Shown: positions 28,961 through 37,724, numbered from the stretch's first letter. The stretch is 64,000 nt of DNA from Streptomyces sp. SLBN-118 (GCF_006715635.1 NZ_VFNP01000001.1:3472001-3536000); one strand, 5' to 3'. Notes: generated from the sequence alone by a model not told the origin. Numbers and translations are program-made.

Positions 28961-30364
28961 TCACGAGGCCAGCGCGGCCGCCAGCCGGTCCAGAGCGGGC
29001 TGGGCGGCCTCCTTGGACGGGGTGTCGGCGGCCAGGAAGGCGAAAGCGAGGAGGCGTCCCTCCGGGGCTACGACCGTGCCCGCCAGGGTGTTGACGCCGG
29101 TCAGGGTCCCGGTCTTGGCGCGCACCAGTCCGGTGCCGGGCGAGGTCCGGCTGTAGCGGCTCTCCATGGTGCCGCTGAAGCCCGCGACCGGCAGGCCCGT
29201 CAGGACCGGGCGCAGTTCGGGGTGGGCCGGGTCGGCGGCGCGGGCCAGCAGTGCGGTGAGCAGCCCGGCGGTGAGCCGGTCGTCCCGGTTCAGGCCGCTG
29301 CCGTCGGCGATGCGGGCGCCGGTCAACGGGAGCTTCAGTCCCGCCAGTTGCTTCGTGACGGCCCGTCCTGCGCCCTCGAAGCTCGGCTCCTCGCCGGTGG
29401 CGAGGGCGGTCTGGCGGGCCAGTGCTTCGGCGATGTCGTTGTCGCTGTTGGTCAGTGCCCGTTCGACCAGGGCCGACAGGGGTACGGAGAGCACCTTGGC
29501 CAGCGGGGCGGACCCGTCGGCTGCTCGGCCGGGGGCGGGGGCGGGGGAACTTGCGATGCCGCGCTCGCCGAGCAGCCGCGCGAAGGCACGCACCGCGTCT
29601 CCCGCCGGATCGGGGCTGCGGCCGGCGGGCCCCGTGCTCTTCTCGTCGTACCGGCCCTCGCCCACCATGAGAGCGCTGACCGGGGCAATGTTCGGGTTGG
29701 GGCCGATGGGGTGGCGGACGGGCCCTTTGTAGAGCGAGGTGTCGTACGCGAGCCGGACGGAGGCGACCCCCCGTTCGCGCAGGGCACGGACCGTACGATC
29801 GGCGAGCGTGCGCAGTCCTGCCGAGTCGAGGCTCGCGTCTCCCCCGCCGACCAGGGTGAGCTGCCTGGCGTCCTTCGAGGCGAGGACGGTGGTGGGGATG
29901 CGGTGGTCGGGGCCGAGGGCGGACAGGGCGGCGACCGAGGTGGCGATCTTGATCGTGGAGGCGGGAGTCATCGGCTGCCGGACCCCCAGCCCGAAGAGCT
30001 GCCTGCCCGTCGCGAGATCGACGACGCAGGCCGTACGGACTGTCCCGAGCCCCGGGTCGCCGAGCAGCGGAGCGAGCACCTTTGCGAGGTCGGTGGGCGT
30101 GGTCCCCGCGGCCTTGGCCGTGGCGTTCGCGGGGGCGCCGAGAGCGGCGAGCACACCAGGTGCGCTGGGCGCGGGAGCCGGGGCCTGCCGCCTCGGTGTT
30201 CCGTGATGTGCGCCACCCACCGGACTCCGGGCAGCCGCCCGCTCCTTCTCGGCCTTACGCTGGCCCGAGTCCCAGGGACCCGCCGCGGCCACCGCCCCGG
30301 CGGCGAGGGCGAGGCCGGCCACGGCGGCGCCCGCGGCGAGCTGCCACGTCCTGACCTCTGGCAC
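28961..30364 (-). CDS. dacB: D-alanyl-D-alanine carboxypeptidase/endopeptidase (PBP4 class)
   Basis: 467 residues from GTG 30364, nine bases behind AAAGGGG. An uncleaved or cleavable hydrophobic N-terminus (LAAGAAVAGLALAAGAVAAA) exports the protein. Catalytic motifs of peptidase family S13: SxxK in MTPASTIKIATSVAAL, SxN in NSDNDIAEALARQ and KTG in VRAKTGTLTGVNTLAG. The enzyme trims peptidoglycan cross-links. It heads the dacB-zincin-tilS-hpt run and diverges from ppa. Confidence 0.94.
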   Translation of the reverse strand: MPEVRTWQLAAGAAVAGLALAAGAVAAAGPWDSGQRKAEKERAAARSPVGGAHHGTPRRQAPAPAPSAPGVLAALGAPANATAKAAGTTPTDLAKVLAPLLGDPGLGTVRTACVVDLATGRQLFGLGVRQPMTPASTIKIATSVAALSALGPDHRIPTTVLASKDARQLTLVGGGDASLDSAGLRTLADRTVRALRERGVASVRLAYDTSLYKGPVRHPIGPNPNIAPVSALMVGEGRYDEKSTGPAGRSPDPAGDAVRAFARLLGERGIASSPAPAPGRAADGSAPLAKVLSVPLSALVERALTNSDNDIAEALARQTALATGEEPSFEGAGRAVTKQLAGLKLPLTGARIADGSGLNRDDRLTAGLLTALLARAADPAHPELRPVLTGLPVAGFSGTMESRYSRTSPGTGLVRAKTGTLTGVNTLAGTVVAPEGRLLAFAFLAADTPSKEAAQPALDRLAAALAS

Positions 30365-30450
30365 CCCGCACCATCCCCTTTCGCGATCACACACCTGCGT
30401 GAGGGACACTTAACCACCAGACGTATGTGTTGATCATGGAGGAGCCACCC

Positions 30451-30945
30451 GTGGAGTTCGACGTCACCATCGAGATCCCGAAGGGTTCGAGGAACAAGTA
30501 CGAGGTGGACCACGAGACCGGTCGGATCCGCCTTGACCGTCGACTCTTCACCTCGACCAGCTACCCGGCCGACTACGGCTTCGTCGAGAACACGCTCGGC
30601 GAGGACGGCGACCCGCTGGACGCGCTGGTCATCCTTGACGAGCCGACCTTCCCGGGCTGTCTGATCAAGTGCCGCGCGATCGGCATGTTCCGGATGACGG
30701 ACGAGGCGGGCGGCGACGACAAGCTGCTGTGCGTGCCTGCCTCCGATCCGCGCGTCGAGCACCTGCGCGACATCCACCACGTGTCCGAGTTCGACCGCCT
30801 GGAGATCCAGCACTTCTTCGAGGTCTACAAGGACCTGGAGCCCGGCAAGTCCGTCGAGGGCGCGAACTGGGTCGGCCGCACCGAGGCCGAGGCCGAGATC
30901 GAAGCCTCCTACAAGCGCCTGGAGGCGCAGGGCGGCGCGCACTGA
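30451..30945 (+). CDS. ppa: Inorganic pyrophosphatase
   Basis: 164 residues from GTG 30451, behind GGAGGA. Family I soluble pyrophosphatase: [43 protein letters not shown] (metal-binding aspartates) and [20 protein letters not shown]. It drives biosynthetic reactions by hydrolysing PPi. Its promoter should lie in the roughly 85-bp gap to divergent dacB. Confidence 0.97.
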   Translation: MEFDVTIEIPKGSRNKYEVDHETGRIRLDRRLFTSTSYPADYGFVENTLGEDGDPLDALVILDEPTFPGCLIKCRAIGMFRMTDEAGGDDKLLCVPASDPRVEHLRDIHHVSEFDRLEIQHFFEVYKDLEPGKSVEGANWVGRTEAEAEIEASYKRLEAQGGAH

Positions 30946-30965
30946 CCTCCGCCGAATTGCTCGTA

Positions 30966-30998
30966 CGGGCGGCGCACCCTTCGGGGGTGCGCCGCCCG
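30966..30998 (+). terminator. Strong hairpin terminator after ppa
   Basis: CGGGCGGCGCACCC pairs perfectly over 14 bp with GGGTGCGCCGCCCG around loop TTCGG, 20 bp after the ppa stop. Confidence 0.8.
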
Positions 30999-31082
30999 TC
31001 GTGCGTGAGCGAGCGGGGCGTGAAGGATCAGCCCGCACACATACTGGGCTGACACCGGCACAAGAGGGAGGGAGGACAGCAC

Positions 31083-32741
31083 GTGGTGGCGGAACCGGAG
31101 GGTCCGGAAGACCGGAAGCCTCAGTCCGACGAGGCGCGCAGCGCCTTCACCCCGCCGCCCGGGGTGGGACAGCCGGATGGTCCCGAAGAGGACCATCCCT
31201 CCTCGGAGTTCGCCGTTCCGACCGGGGTCGGGACCGAGGGCCCGGCCGAGCCGGAGGGTTCCGCCTTCGCCCTGCCGAGCACCTACAGCGCCAGGAACTC
31301 GCCGCCCGCGTTCACGCCCGCGCACGGCATCCCCGTGGTCCGGCTGACCAAGGACGCCCCCTGGCAGGACCGGATGCGGACGATGCTGCGGATGCCGGTG
31401 GGAGAGCGGCCCGTGCCGGAGGCCGTGCAGCGGCACGAGGAAGGCGGTCCGGCCGTCCCGCGCGTGCTCGACCTGACGCTGCGTATCGGGGAGCTGCTGC
31501 TCGCGGGCGGCGAGGGCGCCGAGGACGTCGAGGCGGCCATGTTCGCCATCTCGCGTTCCTACGGACTCGACCGCTGCGAGCCGACCGTCACCTTCACACT
31601 GCTGTCGATCACCTACCAGCCCTCGCTCGTCGACGACCCGGTGACGGCCAACCGGACCGTGCGGCGCCGGGGCACCGACTACACCCGGCTGGCCGCGGTC
31701 TACCGGCTGGTCCACGACATCAGCACCGAGGAGTCGGAGGTCTCGCTGGAGGAGGCCTACCGCCGCCTCGCCGAGATCCGCCGTAACCGCCACCCCTACC
31801 CCGGCTGGGCGCTCACCCTGGCCGGCGGACTGCTGGCGGGCGCGGCGTCCGTGCTGGTCGGCGGCGATGCGCTGGTGTTCCTCGCGGCCGCGATCAGCGC
31901 CATGCTCGGCGACCGGCTCGCCTGGCTGTGCGCGGGGCGCGGACTGCCCGAGTTCTACCAGTTCGTCGCCGCGGCCATGCCGTCCGCCGCGATGGGCGTC
32001 GCGCTGACGCTGTCACCGCTGGAGGTACGCGCCTCGGCGGTGATCACCGGTGGGCTGTTCGCGCTGATCCCGGGGCGTGCCCTGGTCGCCGGCGTACAGG
32101 ACGGTCTGACCGGCTTCTACATCACCGCGGCGGCCCGGCTGCTCGAGGTGGGCTATCTGGTGGTCGGCATCGTCGTCGGCGTACTGGGCGTGCTCTATCT
32201 GGGCCTCGCGCTGGGCGCGGGCCTGAACCCCGAGACGGCCATCCACAGTGTCCACCGGCCGGTGGTGCAGACGCTGGCGGCGATGGCACTGTCCCTGTGC
32301 TTCGCCGTGCTGCTCCAGCAGGAGCGGAACACGGTGCTGCTGGCCACGTTCAACGGCGGGGTCGCCTGGGTGGTGTACGGCGCGCTCGCGAACACCGCGG
32401 ATGTCTCGCCGGTCGCCGCGACAGCCGCGGCGGCCGGTCTGGTGGGCCTGTTCGGGCAGGCTCTCTCGCGCTACCGGTTCGCGTCCGCGCTGCCGTACGT
32501 GACCGCGGCGATCGGGCCGTTGCTGCCCGGTAGCGCGACGTACTTCGGACTGCTCGAGATCGCCAGGAACGATCTGAACGCGGGCCTCACCCAGCTCACC
32601 AAGGCCGCCGCCCTGGCGCTGGCCATCGCGATCGGGGTGAACCTGGGCGGCGAGCTGTCCCGGCTGTTCCTGCGGGTGCCCGTGCCCGGTGTGGAAGGCC
32701 CGTCCGGCCGCCGCGCGGCCAAGCGGACGCGCGGGTTCTAG
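31083..32741 (+). CDS. Threonine/serine exporter family protein (ThrE, DUF1212/DUF3815)
   Basis: 552 residues from GTG 31083 behind GGGAGGGAGG. A Pro/Glu-rich cytoplasmic tail of about 110 residues precedes the DUF1212 domain (LDLTLRIGELLLAGGEGAEDVEAAMFAI, YGLDRCEPTVTFTLLSITYQPS). About ten hydrophobic segments follow (WALTLAGGLLAGAASVLVGG, FYITAAARLLEVGYLVVGIVVGVLGVLYL). Homologues export threonine and serine by proton antiport. The stop codon TAG (32739-32741) coincides with the TAGGG end of a MITE-like half-repeat. Confidence 0.88.
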   Translation: MVAEPEGPEDRKPQSDEARSAFTPPPGVGQPDGPEEDHPSSEFAVPTGVGTEGPAEPEGSAFALPSTYSARNSPPAFTPAHGIPVVRLTKDAPWQDRMRTMLRMPVGERPVPEAVQRHEEGGPAVPRVLDLTLRIGELLLAGGEGAEDVEAAMFAISRSYGLDRCEPTVTFTLLSITYQPSLVDDPVTANRTVRRRGTDYTRLAAVYRLVHDISTEESEVSLEEAYRRLAEIRRNRHPYPGWALTLAGGLLAGAASVLVGGDALVFLAAAISAMLGDRLAWLCAGRGLPEFYQFVAAAMPSAAMGVALTLSPLEVRASAVITGGLFALIPGRALVAGVQDGLTGFYITAAARLLEVGYLVVGIVVGVLGVLYLGLALGAGLNPETAIHSVHRPVVQTLAAMALSLCFAVLLQQERNTVLLATFNGGVAWVVYGALANTADVSPVAATAAAAGLVGLFGQALSRYRFASALPYVTAAIGPLLPGSATYFGLLEIARNDLNAGLTQLTKAAALALAIAIGVNLGGELSRLFLRVPVPGVEGPSGRRAAKRTRGF

Positions 32742-32775
32742 GGTCTGCCGTCCGGATCCTGCCGGGTTCGCGTGC
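32739..32775. repeat. Degenerate half-copy of the 164-bp MITE-like element
   Basis: The 37 bp starting TAGGGTCTGCCGTCCGGATC match the end of the element at 45229 (read on the minus strand) at 32 of 37 positions, and all five differences are C/T transitions. It begins at the stop codon of the ThrE gene. The opposite end is not found nearby. Confidence 0.65.
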
Positions 32776-32788
32776 AGCCCGCGAGAGC

Positions 32789-33481
32789 TCAGCGCTTGGC
32801 GTGGCGGCCGCGCTGCGACGGGGATTCGTCCTCCGGTCCGGCGGCGGCCGCTTCCTTCTTGTTCCTGGAGCGCGCCCTCAGGAACTCGATCGCGATCGGG
32901 ATCACCGAGAGCAGCACGATCAGGACCAGCATGGCCTCGATGTTCTTGTTCACGAACTCGACCTTGCCGAGCCCCGCGCCGAGCAGCGTCACACCCGCGC
33001 CCCACAGGGCGCCGCCGATGAGATTGAACGTGATGAACGAGCGGTAGTTCATCCGGCTCACACCGGCGATGATCGGCGTGAATGTGCGCACGATGGGCAC
33101 GAAGCGGGCCAGGACCAGCGACTTGGGACCGTACTTCTCGAAGAACTCGTGCGCCTTCTCGACGTTCTCCTGCTTGAAGAGCCTGGAGTCGGGGCGCCTG
33201 AAGAGCGAGGGACCGACCTTGCGGCCGAAGAGATAGCCGACCTGGTCACCGACGACGGCCGCGAACACGACCAGCGCGCACACCGCCCACAGCGGGAGCT
33301 CGTCGAGCGTGCCGGTCGTCACCAGCAGGCCGGTGGTGAACAGCAGCGAGTCGCCCGGCAGGAAGAAGCCGATGAGGAGGCCGGATTCGGCGAAGACGAT
33401 GACCAAGACCCCGATCAGGCCGAACGTCGAGATCAGATAGTCCGGGTCCAGCCAGCTCGGTCCGAGCGCAAGGGTAGTCAC
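32789..33481 (-). CDS. DedA family (SNARE-associated) membrane protein
   Basis: 230 residues from GTG 33481, ten bases behind AGGAG. DedA motifs: FGLIGVLVIVFAESGLLIGFFLPGDSLLFTTGLL near the N-terminus and the conserved FGRKVGPSLF, FIPGDS-like and VRTFTPIIAGVSRMNYRSFI segments. There are about five hydrophobic stretches. DedA proteins are linked to lipid flipping and proton-motive-force homeostasis. The C-terminal tail is basic (LRARSRNKKEAAAA and beyond). Confidence 0.88.
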   Translation of the reverse strand: MTTLALGPSWLDPDYLISTFGLIGVLVIVFAESGLLIGFFLPGDSLLFTTGLLVTTGTLDELPLWAVCALVVFAAVVGDQVGYLFGRKVGPSLFRRPDSRLFKQENVEKAHEFFEKYGPKSLVLARFVPIVRTFTPIIAGVSRMNYRSFITFNLIGGALWGAGVTLLGAGLGKVEFVNKNIEAMLVLIVLLSVIPIAIEFLRARSRNKKEAAAAGPEDESPSQRGRHAKR

Positions 33482-33666
33482 GAGGTCCGGGCTCCTGAGT
33501 CGATAGTCGGTCGATCGTCGATTCGGCCGTCGATCCGGCGTGGTCGGCCACCCAAAGCTATCAACGCATCGCGGCTGCTCAACGTTCCGTCCGTCCGCCC
33601 AGGATGCACTGTGCCCCGTCTGGGACAAAGCTGTGCGTCACAAGCCCGTACGGAAGGTGGACGCAG

Positions 33667-34032
33667 ATGGGCATCGAGGATTACGGCGGCGGGCAGGGTC
33701 CGCAGTCCGACGTCATGGTCGTCACCACGAACGACGTACCCGGGTTCCAGGTGCAGCAGGTCATCGGCGAGGTCTTCGGCCTCACCGTGCGCTCGCGGCA
33801 TCTGGGCAGCCAGATCGGCGCCGGTCTCAAATCGATGATCGGCGGTGAGCTGAAGGGCCTGACCAAGACCCTGGTCGAGACCCGTAACCAGGCGATGGAG
33901 CGGTTGGTTGAGCAGGCCCGCTCCCGCGGCGCCAACGCCGTGCTGATGTTCCGCTTCGATGTGACGGAAGCGGCCGACGTGGGCACGGAGGTCTGCGCGT
34001 ACGGGACGGCGGTTGTCCTGGCCAAGAGCTGA
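33667..34032 (+). CDS. YbjQ/UPF0145 family protein
   Basis: 121 residues from ATG 33667, preceded by GGAAGG. The UPF0145 core is intact: MVVTTNDVPGFQVQQVIGEVFGLTVRSRHLGSQIGAGLKS, ELKGLTKTLVETRNQAMERLVEQARSRGANAVLMFRFD. The family forms homopentamers and is labelled heavy-metal-binding in databases, but its function is unclear. Confidence 0.88.
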   Translation: MGIEDYGGGQGPQSDVMVVTTNDVPGFQVQQVIGEVFGLTVRSRHLGSQIGAGLKSMIGGELKGLTKTLVETRNQAMERLVEQARSRGANAVLMFRFDVTEAADVGTEVCAYGTAVVLAKS

Positions 34033-34068
34033 GGAGCTCCGGGCCAGGACACGGACGCCGCAGCCCGC

Positions 34069-34827
34069 TCAGCTGTTGCGCACCGCGTTCGCCAGGATCG
34101 CGTCGCGCAGATGGACGGCGAGCCCGGGCCGGGTGGTGTCGTAGAAAGCGCGGAACCGCTCGTCGGACACATACATCTCGCCGAGTCCCGTGTGGATCTC
34201 GTACGTGCACTCGTAGAACCACCTGGTGATGTGCCGGCGGTGTTCCTCGGCCATGTCCATGGCCCGCTCACCGGTCGGCGGCTCGCCGTCCGCCATGAGG
34301 GCGCCGTAGCGGGCGCCCCAGTCGGCGACTTCGTCCTGCATGCGCTTCCAGTCGTCCTTGGTGTAGCGCGCTGCCCGCCGCTGCGACTCGGCATAGGCAT
34401 CGGTGCCGCCCCAGCGCTGCTCGGCCTCCTCGGCGTACTGCTCGGGGTCCTTGTCCCCGAAGACCTCGAACTTCTCCTCGGGCGTGAGGTTGATGCCCAT
34501 CTTTCTCGCCTCCATGGCTTGTTCGACGGCGGCGGCCATCTCCTGCAGCCTGGCGATCCGGCCGGTCAGCAGCTCGTGCTGCCTGCGCAGGTGTTCGCGC
34601 GGGTCCGTGTCCGGGTCGTCGAGCAGGGCCGCGACCTCGTCGAGCGGGAAGCCGAGCTCCCGGTAGAACAGGATCTGCTGCAGCCGGTCGAGGTCGGCGT
34701 CCTCGTAGCGCCGGTGGCCCGCGTGGCTGCGGCCACTCGGACGGAGCAGTCCGATCTCGTCGTAGTGATGCAGCGTGCGCACGGTCACGCCGGCGAATGC
34801 GGACACCTGTCCCACGGAGTAGCTCAT
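34069..34827 (-). CDS. tipA: TipA-type MerR regulator with C-terminal thiopeptide-binding TipAS domain
   Basis: 252 residues from ATG 34827, behind AAGGAG; an ATG at 34845 is less likely. The MerR helix-turn-helix YSVGQVSAFAGVTVRTLHHYDEIGLLRPSGRSHAGHRRY is followed by a coiled-coil dimerisation helix. The TipAS domain follows (MGINLTPEEKFEVFGD, ERWGGTDAYAESQRRAARYTKDDWKRMQ, LGEMYVSDERFRAFYD). In Streptomyces lividans TipAL binds thiostrepton and activates its own promoter. An internal ATG at residue MGINLTPEE would make the short TipAS form. The upstream dyad supports autoregulation. Confidence 0.95.
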   Translation of the reverse strand: MSYSVGQVSAFAGVTVRTLHHYDEIGLLRPSGRSHAGHRRYEDADLDRLQQILFYRELGFPLDEVAALLDDPDTDPREHLRRQHELLTGRIARLQEMAAAVEQAMEARKMGINLTPEEKFEVFGDKDPEQYAEEAEQRWGGTDAYAESQRRAARYTKDDWKRMQDEVADWGARYGALMADGEPPTGERAMDMAEEHRRHITRWFYECTYEIHTGLGEMYVSDERFRAFYDTTRPGLAVHLRDAILANAVRNS

Positions 34828-34871
34828 CGCTTTCCGCTCCTTCACTTCTCGTTACGCGTCTCAGCCTCGGG

Positions 34872-34888
34872 CCTCACGTTGCGTGAGG
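34872..34888 (-). promoter_or_regulatory. TipA operator (tipA promoter dyad)
   Basis: CCTCACG and CGTGAGG form a 7-bp-arm palindrome around TTG, 45 bp upstream of the tipA ATG. On the tipA strand the sequence continues from TTGCACCTCACG, very like the known thiostrepton-inducible tipA promoter of S. lividans (recalled from the literature). Confidence 0.85.
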
Positions 34889-34952
34889 TGCAAGCCCGTA
34901 CGAGCCTGAAGGCTGATCGCTCACCGATGAACCAGGAAGGCGGATACCGACG

Positions 34953-36386
34953 ATGCCACTCCACAAGGGCGCCTGCGTCCCTCCGGACCAGGGCGCCGCC
35001 GGGCAGGCGGGGGAGCGCAGGCTCTCGGTCAACCCCTTCTACTCCGCCGACCCGGTCGGCGGAATGACCGCGGCTCCCCCCACGCACCGGCTTTCGGACG
35101 GGCCGCTTCCGCCCACGACGGCATACCAGCTGGTGCATGACGAGCTGATGCTCGATGGCAACGCACGGCTCAACCTCGCCACCTTCGTCACCACCTGGAT
35201 GGAGCCGCAGGCCGGGGTGCTGATGGCGGAGTGCCGGGACAAGAACATGATCGACAAGGACGAGTACCCGCGCACCGCCGAGCTGGAGCGGCGCTGTGTG
35301 GCCATGATCGCCGACCTGTGGAATGCCCCGGACCCGGCCGGCGCGGTCGGCTGCTCGACCACCGGCTCAAGCGAGGCCTGCATGCTCGCCGGGATGGCGC
35401 TCAAGCGCCGCTGGGCGCGGCGCAACGCGGACCGTTATCCCTCCGCCGCCCGGCCGAACCTGGTGACGGGCGCCAACGTCCAGGTCTGCTGGGAGAAGTT
35501 CTGCAATTTCTGGGAGGTCGAGGCGCGTCTCGTGCCGATGGAGGGCGACCGCTTCCATCTCGATCCGCAGGCGGCGGCCGATCTCTGCGACGAGAACACC
35601 ATCGGCGTGGTGAGCGTGCTGGGCTCGACCTTCGACGGGTCGTACGAGCCCGTCGCCGAGGTCTGTGCCGCGCTGGACGCCCTGCAGGAGCGTACGGGCC
35701 TGGACATCCCCGTCCATGTCGACGGGGCGTCCGGCGGGATGGTGGCGCCGTTCATCGACGAGGATCTGGTCTGGGACTTCCGGCTGCCCCGGGTCAAGTC
35801 GATCAACACGTCCGGGCACAAGTACGGCCTGGTCTATCCGGGGGTCGGCTGGGCGCTGTGGCGTTCGCACGAGGACCTGCCGGAGGAGCTGGTCTTCCGG
35901 GTCAACTATCTGGGCGGCGACATGCCGACGTTCGCCCTCAACTTCTCGCGGCCCGGCGCGCAGGTCGTCGCGCAGTACTACACGTTCCTGCGCCTCGGCC
36001 GGGAGGGCTACAAGGCGGTTCAGCAGACCTCCCGTGACATCGCCTGCACGCTCGCTGACCGGATGGAGGCGCTGGAGGAGTTCCAACTCCTCACGCGAGG
36101 CGACCAGTTGCCCGTCTTCGCGGTCACCACAGCGCCGGACGTGAAGAACTTCGACGTCTTCGACGTCTCGCGGCGGCTGCGCGAACGCGGCTGGCTGGTC
36201 CCCGCGTACTCCTTCCCGCCCAACCGCGAGGACCTCTCCGTGCTGCGGCTGGTGATCCGCAACGGCTTCTCGGCCGACCTCGGCGAGCTGCTGCTGGACG
36301 ATCTGAACCAGCTGCTGCCGGAACTGCGCCGCCAGCCGCACCCGTTGACCAAGGACACGGCAGCGGCGTCCGCGTTCCACCACTGA
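34953..36386 (+). CDS. gadB: Glutamate decarboxylase
   Basis: 477 residues. PLP enzyme that converts glutamate to GABA with proton consumption. LNLATFVTTWMEPQAGVLMAE, GCSTTGSSEACMLAGMALKRRW, HVDGASGGMVAPF (Asp and cofactor contacts) and SINTSGHKYGLVYPGVGW with the Schiff-base Lys all match the family. The C-terminal SFPPNREDLSVLRLVIRNGF is also conserved. It stands between tipA (divergent) and padR (convergent, abutting: the stop codons are adjacent with no gap). Confidence 0.95.
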   Translation: MPLHKGACVPPDQGAAGQAGERRLSVNPFYSADPVGGMTAAPPTHRLSDGPLPPTTAYQLVHDELMLDGNARLNLATFVTTWMEPQAGVLMAECRDKNMIDKDEYPRTAELERRCVAMIADLWNAPDPAGAVGCSTTGSSEACMLAGMALKRRWARRNADRYPSAARPNLVTGANVQVCWEKFCNFWEVEARLVPMEGDRFHLDPQAAADLCDENTIGVVSVLGSTFDGSYEPVAEVCAALDALQERTGLDIPVHVDGASGGMVAPFIDEDLVWDFRLPRVKSINTSGHKYGLVYPGVGWALWRSHEDLPEELVFRVNYLGGDMPTFALNFSRPGAQVVAQYYTFLRLGREGYKAVQQTSRDIACTLADRMEALEEFQLLTRGDQLPVFAVTTAPDVKNFDVFDVSRRLRERGWLVPAYSFPPNREDLSVLRLVIRNGFSADLGELLLDDLNQLLPELRRQPHPLTKDTAAASAFHH

Positions 36387-37028
36387 TCAGCGGTCGTCGT
36401 GGGGATGCCGTTCGCCCGTCGCGTACGGATTCTCCTCGCCGTCCGCGAGCACCCCGGTGAAAGGCTCCCCCTCGCCCGCGAACACGTACGCCCCGTCCTC
36501 GATCCGCCGGATCAGCCCCCGCGTCCACTGTGCGCCGAAGTCCGCCGAGCCCACCCACATGTTCATGATCTCGCCGATGTGCCCGATCGACTCGGGCCCC
36601 GCCTCCGGCGTGTAGTACTCGGTCACCGAGGACCGCCACTCCTCCAGGCCGCGTACCCGCTCCTTCAGCAGGGCCACGGCCTCCTCCCGCTCGAGGTCGA
36701 CGATGAAGCCGATCCCCGCAGAGAGCACGTCCATCCTCTCGTCGAAGGCCGTAAGTGACGTCCGCAGCAGCTTGAAGAACTCCTCCGTGCCCTTCTCGGT
36801 CATCTCGTACTCGGTGCGCGGCGGCCCGCCCGCCGTGGACGGCGCGGTCTCATGGGCGTGCAGCAGCCCTTGCTTCGCCATCTGCTTCAGCGCGTGATAG
36901 ATCGAGCCCGGCTTGGCGTTGGACCACTCGTGCGCGCCCCAGTACTCCAGATCGTTGCGGACCTGGTAGCCGTGCGCCCGCCCGTGCTGACGTACGGCCC
37001 CGAGGACCAGCAGCCGGATCGCTGACAT
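36387..37028 (-). CDS. PadR-family transcriptional regulator
   Basis: 213 residues. The N-terminal winged helix IRLLVLGAVRQHGRAHGYQVRNDLEYW, KPGSIYHALKQMAKQGLLHAHE and PPRTEYEMTEKGTEEFFKLL is typical. The C-terminal Vir-type helical domain (EREEAVALLKERVRGLEEWRSSV) mediates dimerisation and effector binding. A perfect AT-rich palindrome lies 12 bp upstream of its start, consistent with autorepression. The ligand is unknown. Confidence 0.93.
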   Translation of the reverse strand: MSAIRLLVLGAVRQHGRAHGYQVRNDLEYWGAHEWSNAKPGSIYHALKQMAKQGLLHAHETAPSTAGGPPRTEYEMTEKGTEEFFKLLRTSLTAFDERMDVLSAGIGFIVDLEREEAVALLKERVRGLEEWRSSVTEYYTPEAGPESIGHIGEIMNMWVGSADFGAQWTRGLIRRIEDGAYVFAGEGEPFTGVLADGEENPYATGERHPHDDR

Positions 37029-37039
37029 CCGCGTACCTT

Positions 37040-37059
37040 TCTATTCAACTTTGAATAGA
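37040..37059. promoter_or_regulatory. Palindromic operator upstream of padR
   Basis: TCTATTCAA-CT-TTGAATAGA, 9-bp perfect arms with a 2-bp spacer, is strikingly AT-rich for this genome. It lies between padR and the DinB-like gene, close to the padR start at 37028. It is the expected PadR binding site. Confidence 0.75.
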
Positions 37060-37073
37060 GTACCCGGCAGGGC

Positions 37074-37622
37074 TCAGCCCCAGCTCTGACCGCTTTCCAG
37101 CGCCACCAGGTCGAACGCACCCTTGCCGTCCAGCGATTCGCGGATGATGTCGGCGTGCCCGGCGTGCCGGCCGATCTCCTCGACCAGGTGCAGCAGCAGC
37201 CAGCGCACGGACACCGCGGCGTCCTTGGGGAACCAGGGCGCGGGAGGCAGCGGGAAGGTGTCGTTCAGGCTGGGCACGGAGTGGACGAACGCCTCCGTCT
37301 CCTTGGCCACCTCGTCCCAGAAGGCCAGCATCTCCGGGACGGTCTCGTCGCCCACCAGACGGAAGCTGTCCCCCCAGGTCTCCTCGGTGCGCTGCCGCTC
37401 GTTCGGCCGCTGCTGCGCCATCCGCAGCCAGCCCAGCTCCGTCTCCGCAACATGCTTGAGCAGCCCGGAGAGCGAGAGCTCGCTGGCGCTGGGCCGGCTC
37501 GCGGCCTGTTCCTCGGTCAGCCCGAGTACCGAACGGCGGATCGCGCCGCGCTGCGCCTCGACGAAGGAGAGCAGCGCGCCGCGCTCGTCGCCCTGAGCCT
37601 CTGCGGGAACGTGAGTGACCAT
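37074..37622 (-). CDS. DinB-fold (DUF664-like) protein
   Basis: 182 residues of the DinB/YfiT four-helix metal-dependent superfamily: SFVEAQRGAIRRSVLGLTEEQA, LSGLLKHVAETELGWLRM, WLLLHLVEEIGRHAGHADIIRESLDG. The three histidines in KHVAE, LLLHLVEE and GRHAGHAD are candidate metal ligands. Members act as thiol S-transferases (mycothiol- or bacillithiol-dependent) or are uncharacterised. An inverted repeat lies in its promoter region. Confidence 0.85.
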   Translation of the reverse strand: MVTHVPAEAQGDERGALLSFVEAQRGAIRRSVLGLTEEQAASRPSASELSLSGLLKHVAETELGWLRMAQQRPNERQRTEETWGDSFRLVGDETVPEMLAFWDEVAKETEAFVHSVPSLNDTFPLPPAPWFPKDAAVSVRWLLLHLVEEIGRHAGHADIIRESLDGKGAFDLVALESGQSWG

Positions 37623-37640
37623 GAAGTCCGCCCTTCCGAG

Positions 37641-37670
37641 CTTGGTTGTGCCGTCCTGACAACAACCAAG
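37641..37670. promoter_or_regulatory. Inverted repeat upstream of the DinB-like gene
   Basis: CTTGGTTGT (37641-37649) and ACAACCAAG (37662-37670) are perfect 9-bp arms separated by 12 bp, beginning 19 bp upstream of the start codon. The position suggests an operator for an unidentified regulator. Confidence 0.55.
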
Positions 37671-37724
37671 TTACGGACACTTGCGGTCAGCTTCTGTCCG
37701 CAAAGGGCCCAGGCTCCAGGAACG

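Noticed and set aside
25871..30433. Very long (about 1,500-codon) open frame on the plus strand
   Set aside because: It is antisense to hpt, tilS, the zincin gene and dacB, whose proteins are clearly recognisable; such shadows are normal in high-GC DNA.
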